Assembly: GCA_035291645.1 (NCBI GenBank)
Contig: DATDRQ010000048.1
Span: forward strand, 1 to 7,114
Direction of reading: 5' to 3'
Origin: DATDRQ01 sp035291645
GTDB lineage: Bacteria; Chloroflexota; Anaerolineae; Anaerolineales; UBA4823
DNA length: 7,114 bases
Below, one piece after another: positions 1-5,711 of the stretch (the stretch's first letter is position 1; each line of letters starts with the position of its first letter). The notes under the pieces are model-generated. The model saw only the letters and a program-made list of their open reading frames with translations, ran no database searches and had not been told where the DNA came from. The position numbers and the translations under genes were made by a program.

Positions 1-216
1 GAAGAGCTGGACGAGCTGCTGCGCAAGGGCGGCATCCAGCTGCCGCAGAGCGCCCTGGACGACGCCTGCAACGTGCTGACCCTGGCAGGCGTGATCCACC
101 GCAAGGGGAAGGCCCTTTACTTCACCTCGCCGGTCTTCACCAAGGTTCTGCAGCAGACCTACGACTTGAATTTTCTCTTTCGCAAGGTCAAGGAAGAAGG
201 CTATGAGCGCGCCTGA
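1..216 (+). CDS. C-terminal end of an AAA-like ATPase (winged-helix part), 5' truncated
   Basis: Reading frame 1 is open from the left edge to TGA at 214-216 and gives 71 residues. The tail has an alternating helix/strand pattern. It includes an L-T-L-A-G-V-I-H-R-K-G-K stretch followed by Y-F-T-S-P-V-F and a basic, helical end. This matches the 'LxxxGVI..kg..Y.f.sp.f...L' shape of winged-helix segments that close AAA-like ATPase domains. It also resembles residues about 323-351 of the next gene (LYLTGVV...YRLQNLIYRQFL), which suggests that the two proteins are related. The Walker motifs would lie outside the window, so the ATPase assignment is inference from this resemblance. The stop lies inside the next gene, a 14-base overlap that implies co-transcription and translational coupling. 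Confidence 0.7.
   Translation, partial: EELDELLRKGGIQLPQSALDDACNVLTLAGVIHRKGKALYFTSPVFTKVLQQTYDLNFLFRKVKEEGYERA
191..200 (+). promoter_or_regulatory. Ribosome binding site for the ATPase-phosphatase gene
   Basis: The purine run AGGAAGAAGG lies just before ATG 203, with its AGGA part eight bases from the start. It sits inside the end of the upstream gene. This supports the start at 203 and re-initiation or coupled translation after the upstream stop at 214-216. Confidence 0.6.
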
Positions 217-2617
217 AGCGGCGGACCAACCGGTGGCGGAGATCCCGGCAACGGCTCGATACTACAGCAGCGCCATCGAGCAGATCGTGCAGTGCGTCGA
301 GCAAGGCGTGTTCTGCGCGCTGCTCGGCCCGCGCCTCTCGGGAAAGACCCTGCTGCTGCGCTACATCGAGCAAAGCCTGGCGAAATCGTACGGCTGGACC
401 TGCGCTTACCTCAACCTGCTCGAGCTGCGCGCCACCACCCAACAGGCCTTCTTCACCGACCTGATCCAGGAGACCGCCCGGCGGTTAGGCGACCTGACGG
501 GGCAGGCCCTGCCGGTGCCAGAAGAGAGCGAAGCCAGCAGCGCCGTCTTCCGCGGCTTCCTGCTCGACAGCCTGGATCTGATCGGTCGCGACGTCGTCCT
601 GATCATCGACCCGCTGGAAGCGCTGCCAACCGACCTGGTCCAGGCCTTGCTGACCTCACTGCGGGCGGCTTACATGGATCAGCAGAACGGCGGACATCAA
701 GTGATCGTGGTGATCTCCGGAGCGCTCAGCCTGGCGACGCTGACCGTCGGCGAGTCCTCCCCCTTCCGCGGGATCGCCCGCCGAGTGTTCATCGGCGACC
801 TTTCCAGGGACGACAGCCTGGCGTTATTACGGGATCTCCTGGACGAGCAGGAAGTGAGCGTCACGCGCCAGGCACTGCAGCGCCTGTTGTACTCTACCTG
901 TGGAGACACTTACCTGATTCGCTGGATCAGCCAGCGCTGCGCCGAGATCGCCTGCTTGAAGCGCGCCGGCATGGTCAGGTCCAGGGACGTATATTCGGTT
1001 ATCAACCGGTTCCTGCGCAACGAGGTTTATCAGTATGCCCCCCTGCTGGAAGCCATCCGCCTGATCGAAGAAGACCCGGATTTAATGCAATGCATCCTGA
1101 TGCTGCTCGAGCGCCAGGTAGTGCCCCGCTCCGAGCTGCCCCTGCCGCTTTCTCCGGACCTGGATCCGCTATACCTGACCGGCGTGGTAGAACAGGTCGA
1201 CGGAGAGAGCTACCGGCTGCAGAACCTGATCTACCGCCAGTTCCTGGCCAACCACTTCATTCCCGGGCGGGTTGGTCATATCCTGGCGATGGGCGGCCGC
1301 TGGGATTCGGCGCTTGGCTACCTTGCGGCGAGCATCTTACAGGGGGATAGCCAGTCGCGCTCAGATATCCTGCCCGCCACGATCAACTCGATGTACGCCG
1401 CCCAGGATATGACCCAGGCGGCCAACTTCCTGCGCCGGGGGCTGTCGGCGGCTTTTGGCGTGCGCGAGGTGCAGGTCTGGTACCAGCCGCCCAAGGAAAC
1501 CTACCTGCGGCTGGTCGGCCCGGCAGAGGTCAACCCGGATGGAGAGGTGTGGACAGACCTGTCGATCCCCACTTCCGCCGACCGGCTGGAAGCGCGCGCC
1601 TACCGCCACCGGGTCCCGCTGCGTGGCCAGGAAGGTCCCCAACGGATCGTGCGCGCCATCCCGCTGTGCGTCCCGGGCAACAACCCGGTGGGCGTCGTGA
1701 CGATCTCGGATGAACCGTACCCCGGGCCCTTTGCCGAGCAGCGCGAGCGCGACGTGCAGCTGGTCGGGTTTCTTAACCTTGCGGCACGCGCCCTGCACGC
1801 GGTCGGCGTCCGCCGCCAGGAGCTGGCGCTGGCCGGGCGGATGCAGAGCAGCCTGCTGCCCTATCTGCCGCCCGAGATCACCGGTTGGCAGGTCAGCGCG
1901 GTGTGGAGGCCGGCAAGGGAGACTTCGGGCGATTTCTATGATTTCATCCCGCTGCCCGACCGGCGGATCGGGATCGTGATCGCCGACGTGGTGGATAAAG
2001 GCATGGGGGCTGCGCTGCTGATGGCGCTCACCCGCACGTTGATCCGCACTTATGCGGTGGAATTTCCCTCCAATCCGGTCCAGGTCTTGCGGGCGACCAA
2101 CCAGCGGTTCATCCAGGATGTCGACGTAGGGATGTTCGTAACGGCTTTTTACGGGATCCTCGACCCTGCCAGCGGCGAACTGGCCTACGCCAACGCCGGT
2201 CATCCCCCTCCTTATCTGGTCGGAGGGCCCAACGGGGAGACAATCACCCCATTACTCGGAACTGGAATACCTTTAGGCATCTCAGACGAAGCCGGGTGGG
2301 AAGCCGGTGAAGTCAAGGTCAACCCGGGCGAGCTGCTGCTGGTGTATACCGACGGAGTCCCGGATGCGCAGAATCAGCAAGGGGAATTCTTCGGGGATGA
2401 ACGGTTGTTGGAAACGGTGCAGTCCGCCTGGCGCCGCCCGGTCCAGGAGGTCCAGGAAGCCCTGGTCGCGAGGCTGTTTGCTTTTGCAGGGGGCTACCCC
2501 CAAACCGACGACATCACCTTGACGATCCTTTTCAGGGAGGAAATTCCCCGGAAAGCCAAGCCAGCCCGGGAGGTCCCCGTCCAGATCACCTTCCGCGGCA
2601 GGCAGCGGGTGTTCTGA
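203..2617 (+). CDS. AAA-like NTPase / winged helix / GAF-like / SpoIIE (PP2C) phosphatase fusion
   Basis: This 804-residue cytoplasmic signalling protein has no signal peptide or membrane segment. Residues about 15-275 form an AAA-like NTPase: Walker A is GPRLSGKT at 42-49, Walker B-like DVVLIIDPLEAL is at 130-141, and an S-G-A...SPFRGIARRVFIGDLS region follows at 172-201. Residues about 285-355 look like a winged helix. Residues about 385-535 are GAF-like, with a conserved P-V-G-V-V-T-I strand at 495-501. Residues about 545-778 form a SpoIIE/RsbU-type PP2C phosphatase. Its expected metal-binding acids are visible: SGDFYD (D577), ADVVDKGMGAAL (D595), YTDG (D717) and TDD (D769/D770). ANAGHPPPYL at 664-672 is also typical. 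Known SpoIIE-family enzymes dephosphorylate anti-sigma-factor antagonists. The NTPase and GAF parts probably sense a signal and gate the phosphatase, which is inference. No anti-sigma factor or STAS partner is visible here. Both catalytic modules appear intact. Confidence 0.9.
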   Translation: MSAPEAADQPVAEIPATARYYSSAIEQIVQCVEQGVFCALLGPRLSGKTLLLRYIEQSLAKSYGWTCAYLNLLELRATTQQAFFTDLIQETARRLGDLTGQALPVPEESEASSAVFRGFLLDSLDLIGRDVVLIIDPLEALPTDLVQALLTSLRAAYMDQQNGGHQVIVVISGALSLATLTVGESSPFRGIARRVFIGDLSRDDSLALLRDLLDEQEVSVTRQALQRLLYSTCGDTYLIRWISQRCAEIACLKRAGMVRSRDVYSVINRFLRNEVYQYAPLLEAIRLIEEDPDLMQCILMLLERQVVPRSELPLPLSPDLDPLYLTGVVEQVDGESYRLQNLIYRQFLANHFIPGRVGHILAMGGRWDSALGYLAASILQGDSQSRSDILPATINSMYAAQDMTQAANFLRRGLSAAFGVREVQVWYQPPKETYLRLVGPAEVNPDGEVWTDLSIPTSADRLEARAYRHRVPLRGQEGPQRIVRAIPLCVPGNNPVGVVTISDEPYPGPFAEQRERDVQLVGFLNLAARALHAVGVRRQELALAGRMQSSLLPYLPPEITGWQVSAVWRPARETSGDFYDFIPLPDRRIGIVIADVVDKGMGAALLMALTRTLIRTYAVEFPSNPVQVLRATNQRFIQDVDVGMFVTAFYGILDPASGELAYANAGHPPPYLVGGPNGETITPLLGTGIPLGISDEAGWEAGEVKVNPGELLLVYTDGVPDAQNQQGEFFGDERLLETVQSAWRRPVQEVQEALVARLFAFAGGYPQTDDITLTILFREEIPRKAKPAREVPVQITFRGRQRVF

Positions 2618-2618
2618 T

Positions 2619-3461
2619 CTACTGCTCCGGGGCGACGCCGAGCAGAGAGGCTTTCCGAGCAGCCAGCTCCTGGCGGACCGAATAGTAGACCAGCAGCACG
2701 GCGAACAGCCCAAAGCCGACACCATAGGAATAGATATTCGGCCGGGCAGGGTCGAGCTGGGGGAGAATGACCAGCCAGACCAGGAATTGAGCCACGGCAA
2801 AGATCGACAGGCCAAACACCGCCAGGCGGATCTCCCCCCAGTCCTCGGCGAAATAAACCGTCACACACCATAAAGAGGTCAGGGCGAAAAAGGCGGACAT
2901 GATGCGGGCATCGAAGGGATCGAGCGCCCATGGCCAGCGCGTATCGAGAAACAGCGGATTGAGGAACATCAGGGCAACCATGGTCACGCTGACCACCAGG
3001 CCAGCCACCATCACGCGCTTCAGGCCGGTGAAGATCGGGCCGCGCCGGTCCTCAGGCAGCTGAGGCGGGTTGCGGTGCGCGCCGCGCGGCTCGACCAGGG
3101 GCAGGATCAGCGGCTCGACCAGGTAGGCGATCACCCAAACGTGGGCGACGATGATGTTGGCCTTCCAGTTCATCTCGTCGATGTGCCAGAAAGTCGCCAG
3201 GAAGACCACGATGAGGAAGGCGTAGTTTCCCCACATCTGCCAGGTCAGGCGGTTCCAGGTCTTCTCACGCCAGAGGAAGTACCCGATAAAAGTACGGACC
3301 ATGAACGCAGCGCCGATGAACATCGCTGTGAAGCGCGGGGCGATCGGCCAGGCAAAATTGACTCCCGTATCCGGAAACAACACTAACCAGACCACAAAGG
3401 TAGCGGCGAGGATCACCTGGACAAAACCGATCCGGGTAATCGAGCTCGGTTTGACGACCAT
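2619..3461 (-). CDS. Polytopic membrane protein of unknown function
   Basis: This 280-residue protein has about eight hydrophobic segments, near residues 10-30, 42-63, 76-92, 102-122, 148-170, 187-204, 212-234 and 243-262. A hydrophilic loop at 123-147 is rich in proline and charge (EPRGAHRNPPQLPEDRRG). It ends in a basic, probably cytoplasmic tail. Aromatic residues, especially tryptophan, are frequent near the membrane borders. I recognise no family and see no catalytic motif, transporter signature or haem-binding motif. The start is supported by AGGAG (minus strand, 3468-3472) six bases from ATG. The gene faces the phosphatase gene, and one base separates the two stop codons. It has its own candidate promoter in the divergent region and appears monocistronic. 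The coding call is firm; function is unknown. Confidence 0.85.
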   Translation of the reverse strand: MVVKPSSITRIGFVQVILAATFVVWLVLFPDTGVNFAWPIAPRFTAMFIGAAFMVRTFIGYFLWREKTWNRLTWQMWGNYAFLIVVFLATFWHIDEMNWKANIIVAHVWVIAYLVEPLILPLVEPRGAHRNPPQLPEDRRGPIFTGLKRVMVAGLVVSVTMVALMFLNPLFLDTRWPWALDPFDARIMSAFFALTSLWCVTVYFAEDWGEIRLAVFGLSIFAVAQFLVWLVILPQLDPARPNIYSYGVGFGLFAVLLVYYSVRQELAARKASLLGVAPEQ

Positions 3462-3467
3462 GGTTGT

Positions 3468-3474
3468 CTCCTAA
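3468..3474 (-). promoter_or_regulatory. Ribosome binding site of the membrane-protein gene
   Basis: On the minus strand the bases read TTAGGAG, followed by six bases and then ATG. It is a strong Shine-Dalgarno match that fixes the start at 3461. Confidence 0.7.
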
Positions 3475-3508
3475 CTCATTTGTACAAGGCTGGATGGATG
3501 AAGACTTG

Positions 3509-3528
3509 CTGGATTATTCTGGATTATT
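3509..3528. repeat. Perfect tandem 10-bp repeat, candidate operator
   Basis: CTGGATTATT occurs twice back to back (3509-3518 and 3519-3528). The CTGGAT core appears a third time at 3490-3495. The 10-base period places the copies on the same helix face. They lie immediately downstream of the predicted minus-strand transcription start, where a repressor or roadblock site would be expected. No protein is identified, so the operator role is inference. Confidence 0.45.
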
Positions 3529-3537
3529 TAGATGAAT

Positions 3538-3566
3538 ATTCTATATGATTGTTGAATTGCACGCAA
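3538..3566 (-). promoter_or_regulatory. Candidate sigma-70-type promoter for the membrane-protein gene
   Basis: On the minus strand, TTGCGT (3566-3561) and TAGAAT (3543-3538) are separated by exactly 17 bases. The -10 element matches five of six consensus bases, while the -35 element keeps only TTG. Transcription would begin near 3531 and give a leader of about 70 bases containing the tandem CTGGATTATT repeats. Confidence 0.4.
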
Positions 3567-3599
3567 GGAATTCGATGGCATTCTTCAGGTGGATGAACG

Positions 3600-3605
3600 T
3601 ATAAT
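3600..3605 (+). promoter_or_regulatory. Possible -10 element for the glycosyltransferase gene
   Basis: A perfect TATAAT lies about 48 bases before the glycosyltransferase start, in the divergent region. No convincing -35 element is found at 15-19 bases upstream, so this is a weak candidate that might need an activator or an alternative sigma factor. Confidence 0.3.
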
Positions 3606-3652
3606 AATCGGGTCAGTTATCCATTCTTCAATTCACGGCGAAATGCAATCGC

Positions 3653-5179
3653 ATGCAGGCACCCACCAAGACGCTGAACCCCAGCGCAGATCTATTCCAA
3701 AAAAACTGGGTCCAGGCATTCACCCACCACCTGCTTGTGCCTGGAATCCTGCTGGTTATCATCATTTTTATCTTCCCACCGCGGGCGAATTTTGAATTTT
3801 CTGCAGATGAAGGGTTGAATTTGATGAAGGCCATGCTCTACGAACGCGGCTACCCGCTGTATGGGGAAATCTGGAGCGACCAGCCGCCCCTATTCACGTA
3901 CCTGCTGGCGTCCGTGATCCGGGTGTTCGGGAACAACGTGGAGGCGGCCCGCTTCCTGGTGCTGGGCATGGCGTGTATCCTGGTGTGGGCCGCCTTCCAG
4001 GTGATGCGCCTGATGTGGGGGACCGGAGCGGCAATCGCCGGTTCCTTCCTGATTTTCTTATTGCCCTATTTCCTGATTTTGAGCGTGTCCGTCATGATCG
4101 GTCTTCCAGCGATCAGCCTGGCCATGCTCTCCCTGCTGGCATTGCTCAAATGGCACGCCGGGCGGAAACCGGTCTGGCTGGCGCTTTCGGCGGGGCTACT
4201 GGCGTTATCCGTCCTGATCAAGCTCATAACCGGATTCCTGGCGCCTATCTTCCTGGCGGGGATTCTCATCTCTCAATATCCCAATTTCAGACGCGAACAC
4301 CGCTGGAGAGATCTTTTCGGACCTGCGATCATGTGGGGCGGCGTGTTCGCCGCACTCGCAATCTCTTTGATCCTGATGCTGGTCGGCCCGCAGAACCTGG
4401 GGCAGCTGATCACGACCCATCTGCTGGCAGAGCGAGTAACCAGTTTTCGGACCGAAAAGTGGATGACCCTAGGGTTCCATTTGCGGACGATCACCCCCCT
4501 TTTCATTCTAACCTTCGCCGGGGTAATTTATTCCATCCAGTCCCGGCGTTGGTTAGCCCTTTATCTCGCAGCCTGGTCCGCCAGCGCATACGTCTTGCTC
4601 TACTTTCACCGGCCGGTGTGGGAACACCAGACCCTGCTCGTGACCATCCCGGCCGCGATGCTGGCCGGTCCGGCGCTGTTCGAAGTGGCGCGCAGACTGG
4701 CTCGAGCGATCTGGCCTGCGGGTCGCCTGGATGGCGGCAGTCTCGTGTTTCTAGCCGCCATGGTTGGGACCCTGGCGCTTCTCTTCACCTTCCGGCCTAA
4801 CGAATCCCTGCAGATGATCGGCCTGTCGCCCAAGACCTTTGGAGCGGAAGCGGAGATGCCGCCCAACCCGGCCCGGGTATACCGGCGGATGGAGCGCTAT
4901 GCACCGCAAACCCACTGGGTTGTGACCGATATGCCAATGTACGCCTTCCGCATCGGCGCACCGGTGCCTCCAAACCTGGCTGTCTTCTCTGCGAAGCGCC
5001 TGGAGACCGGTGATCTGGAGCAGGAAGATATCCTGGCCGCCGTGCGAGAATACCGGCCCGAGCAAATCATGTTCGGGCGATTTCGCTTCCCCGGGATAAA
5101 AGAACAACTCCTACAGGATTACGAACTGATCTACGAAGATAACGACATGCAATTGTATATCCACAAGGACATCTCCTAG
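3653..5179 (+). CDS. GT-C family (GT39/ArnT/PMT-like) membrane glycosyltransferase
   Basis: This 508-residue polytopic protein probably transfers a sugar from a polyprenyl-phosphate donor on the outer face of the membrane. The first membrane segment (about 28-43) is followed by an extracytoplasmic loop containing SADEG (D52, E53). This acidic pair is where GT39/ArnT-like enzymes carry their catalytic/metal-binding acids. Y-P-L-Y-G-E-I-W-S-D-Q-P-P-L at 67-80 follows, as usual in this group. About ten further hydrophobic segments run to residue 380. The hydrophilic tail (about 381-508) is predicted to lie outside the cytoplasm, as in many bacterial family members. The length is normal. The Shine-Dalgarno before ATG 3653 is weak, but an in-frame stop at 3605-3607 and the lack of another upstream start leave little choice. 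Donor and acceptor cannot be told, and no glycan cluster surrounds it. A terminator downstream suggests a single-gene unit. Confidence 0.85.
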   Translation: MQAPTKTLNPSADLFQKNWVQAFTHHLLVPGILLVIIIFIFPPRANFEFSADEGLNLMKAMLYERGYPLYGEIWSDQPPLFTYLLASVIRVFGNNVEAARFLVLGMACILVWAAFQVMRLMWGTGAAIAGSFLIFLLPYFLILSVSVMIGLPAISLAMLSLLALLKWHAGRKPVWLALSAGLLALSVLIKLITGFLAPIFLAGILISQYPNFRREHRWRDLFGPAIMWGGVFAALAISLILMLVGPQNLGQLITTHLLAERVTSFRTEKWMTLGFHLRTITPLFILTFAGVIYSIQSRRWLALYLAAWSASAYVLLYFHRPVWEHQTLLVTIPAAMLAGPALFEVARRLARAIWPAGRLDGGSLVFLAAMVGTLALLFTFRPNESLQMIGLSPKTFGAEAEMPPNPARVYRRMERYAPQTHWVVTDMPMYAFRIGAPVPPNLAVFSAKRLETGDLEQEDILAAVREYRPEQIMFGRFRFPGIKEQLLQDYELIYEDNDMQLYIHKDIS

Positions 5180-5250
5180 ATGCAGAGAGTATCGGGGAGA
5201 GAAAAGCACTAAACCATCGTGCTGGTTCGGTAATCACTTGTTGAGAAGCC

Positions 5251-5280
5251 AGCCGCCTTGACAGGCGGCTTTTCATTTAT
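5251..5280 (+). terminator. Intrinsic terminator of the glycosyltransferase gene
   Basis: AGCCGCCT (5251-5258) and AGGCGGCT (5263-5270) form a perfect GC-rich 8-bp stem with a TGAC loop. TTTCATTT follows and extends the T run begun by the final T of the stem. It lies about 70 bases after the glycosyltransferase stop, in the right orientation to end that transcript. Confidence 0.85.
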
Positions 5281-5378
5281 TCACCAAAGGCAGCTAATTC
5301 ACCTGGGATCCAGAAACAGAGCCTACCAAGAACGTTTCAACTCCAAGCGAAGTTTTCTAACAGAGTACAAAATCCCTA

Positions 5379-5407
5379 TTGACCCAATCTATCTAACTGT
5401 CTAATCT
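5379..5407 (+). promoter_or_regulatory. Weak sigma-70-like promoter candidate upstream of the cytochrome
   Basis: TTGACC (5379-5384) matches five of six -35 bases. After a 17-base spacer it is followed by TAATCT (5402-5407), which is a poor -10. A transcript from here would carry the hairpins at 5507-5564 and a leader of about 300 bases before the cytochrome. An alternative -10-like TAGAAT lies at 5687-5692 but lacks a partner. Confidence 0.25.
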
Positions 5408-5430
5408 ATATATCTCAAAACTGGCATCAT

Positions 5431-5511
5431 CTTATCGAACCTGATCGGGATGGGAAAATGGTACTGTTTCCTCGAACTGTCATTCACTTGCGTCACGTTT
5501 TGAAAGATTAA
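5431..5511 (+). pseudogene. Possible remnant or fragment of a MerR/CbpM-like regulator
   Basis: A frame ending in TAA at 5509-5511 reads L-I-E-P-D-R-D-G-K-M-V-L-F-P-R-T, then V-I-H-L-R-H-V-L-K-D. This resembles the wing and following helix of MerR/CbpM-type regulators, where 'LIEPDRD...FP..V..LR..L' is usual. The frame is closed upstream by TGA at 5380-5382 and has no plausible start or DNA-binding helix-turn-helix before it. The normal continuation after the helix is missing. This may be a decayed gene end or a chance match in 26 codons. Confidence 0.2.
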
Positions 5512-5522
5512 ACGTCTTTAAT
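5507..5522. repeat. Small AT-rich palindrome
   Basis: ATTAAA and TTTAAT form a perfect 6-bp inverted repeat around CGTC. It overlaps the stop of the short frame at 5431-5511 and lies 12 bases before the stronger hairpin at 5535-5564. It may be a protein-binding site, because as RNA the stem would be weak. Confidence 0.35.
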
Positions 5523-5534
5523 ACAAAGATGGCG

Positions 5535-5564
5535 TCGCAGTGGTTCCCAATGGAACCACTGCGA
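5535..5564. repeat. Perfect 13-bp inverted repeat (hairpin)
   Basis: TCGCAGTGGTTCC (5535-5547) and its exact complement (5552-5564) surround a CAAT loop. The stem is GC-rich and very stable, but no T tract follows on the plus strand, and on the minus strand the exit is likewise T-poor. It is therefore not a classical intrinsic terminator. It could be a transcript-stabilising or regulatory hairpin in the cytochrome leader, a REP-like element or a protein-binding palindrome. Confidence 0.75.
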
Positions 5565-5582
5565 TTGCAGGTGTCCTTACGC

Positions 5583-5664
5583 CATCCTGCCGGTCAGCTC
5601 ATCCTTTTCGACGAGAAATTATGCTTTGCGTGAAAAATCGGTTTGTAAAGCTGACCACCGGATG
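5583..5664. repeat. Imperfect long-range inverted repeat in the cytochrome leader
   Basis: CATCC-TGCC-GGTCAGCT (5583-5599) can pair with AGCTGACC-ACC-GGATG (5649-5664). The 8-bp and 5-bp helices are perfect, separated by a small internal loop. The 49-base interior holds further weak pairing (TTTTC near 5605 with GAAAA near 5632). In RNA this would give a branched or elongated structure ending about 47 bases before the TTG start. I recognise no known riboswitch. Confidence 0.4.
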
Positions 5665-5699
5665 ATTAGACAAATTTCATCTTCGATAGAATATTTTGC

Positions 5700-5705
5700 G
5701 GATGG
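5700..5705 (+). promoter_or_regulatory. Ribosome binding site deciding the TTG start of the cytochrome
   Basis: GGATGG lies six bases before TTG 5712. It is a modest Shine-Dalgarno, but the only one near a start codon that retains the N-terminal membrane segment. Confidence 0.45.
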
Positions 5706-5711
5706 CAATTC

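Larger units (their letters stand above)
5180..5711. other. Structured intergenic region without a convincing intact gene
   Basis: About 530 bases separate the glycosyltransferase from the cytochrome. The middle part is noticeably richer in A and T than the flanking genes. It contains a terminator, several inverted repeats, weak promoter-like hexamers and a short degenerate-looking reading frame, each listed separately. I see no tRNA, CRISPR or insertion-sequence ends. It probably serves as the regulatory leader of the cytochrome gene, perhaps with an eroded gene remnant. Confidence 0.6.

Noticed and set aside
292..1350. Long second frame (352 codons) inside the phosphatase gene
   Set aside because: It is rich in R, A, P and G without domain motifs and is a GC-driven shadow of the well-supported 804-residue frame.
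1361..2203. Antisense frame of 280 codons under the phosphatase domain
   Set aside because: It has no recognisable domain and lies opposite the conserved PP2C motifs; it is a frame shadow.
5205..5227. Small inverted repeats (AGCAC/GTGCT and AACCA/TGGTT) after the glycosyltransferase
   Set aside because: The two 5-bp stems exclude each other and no T tract follows; the hairpin at 5251-5270 is a far better terminator.
5567..5664. Cyclic-di-GMP or other known riboswitch before the cytochrome
   Set aside because: I looked for class I c-di-GMP core motifs and similar conserved cores and did not find them; only unspecific pairing is visible.
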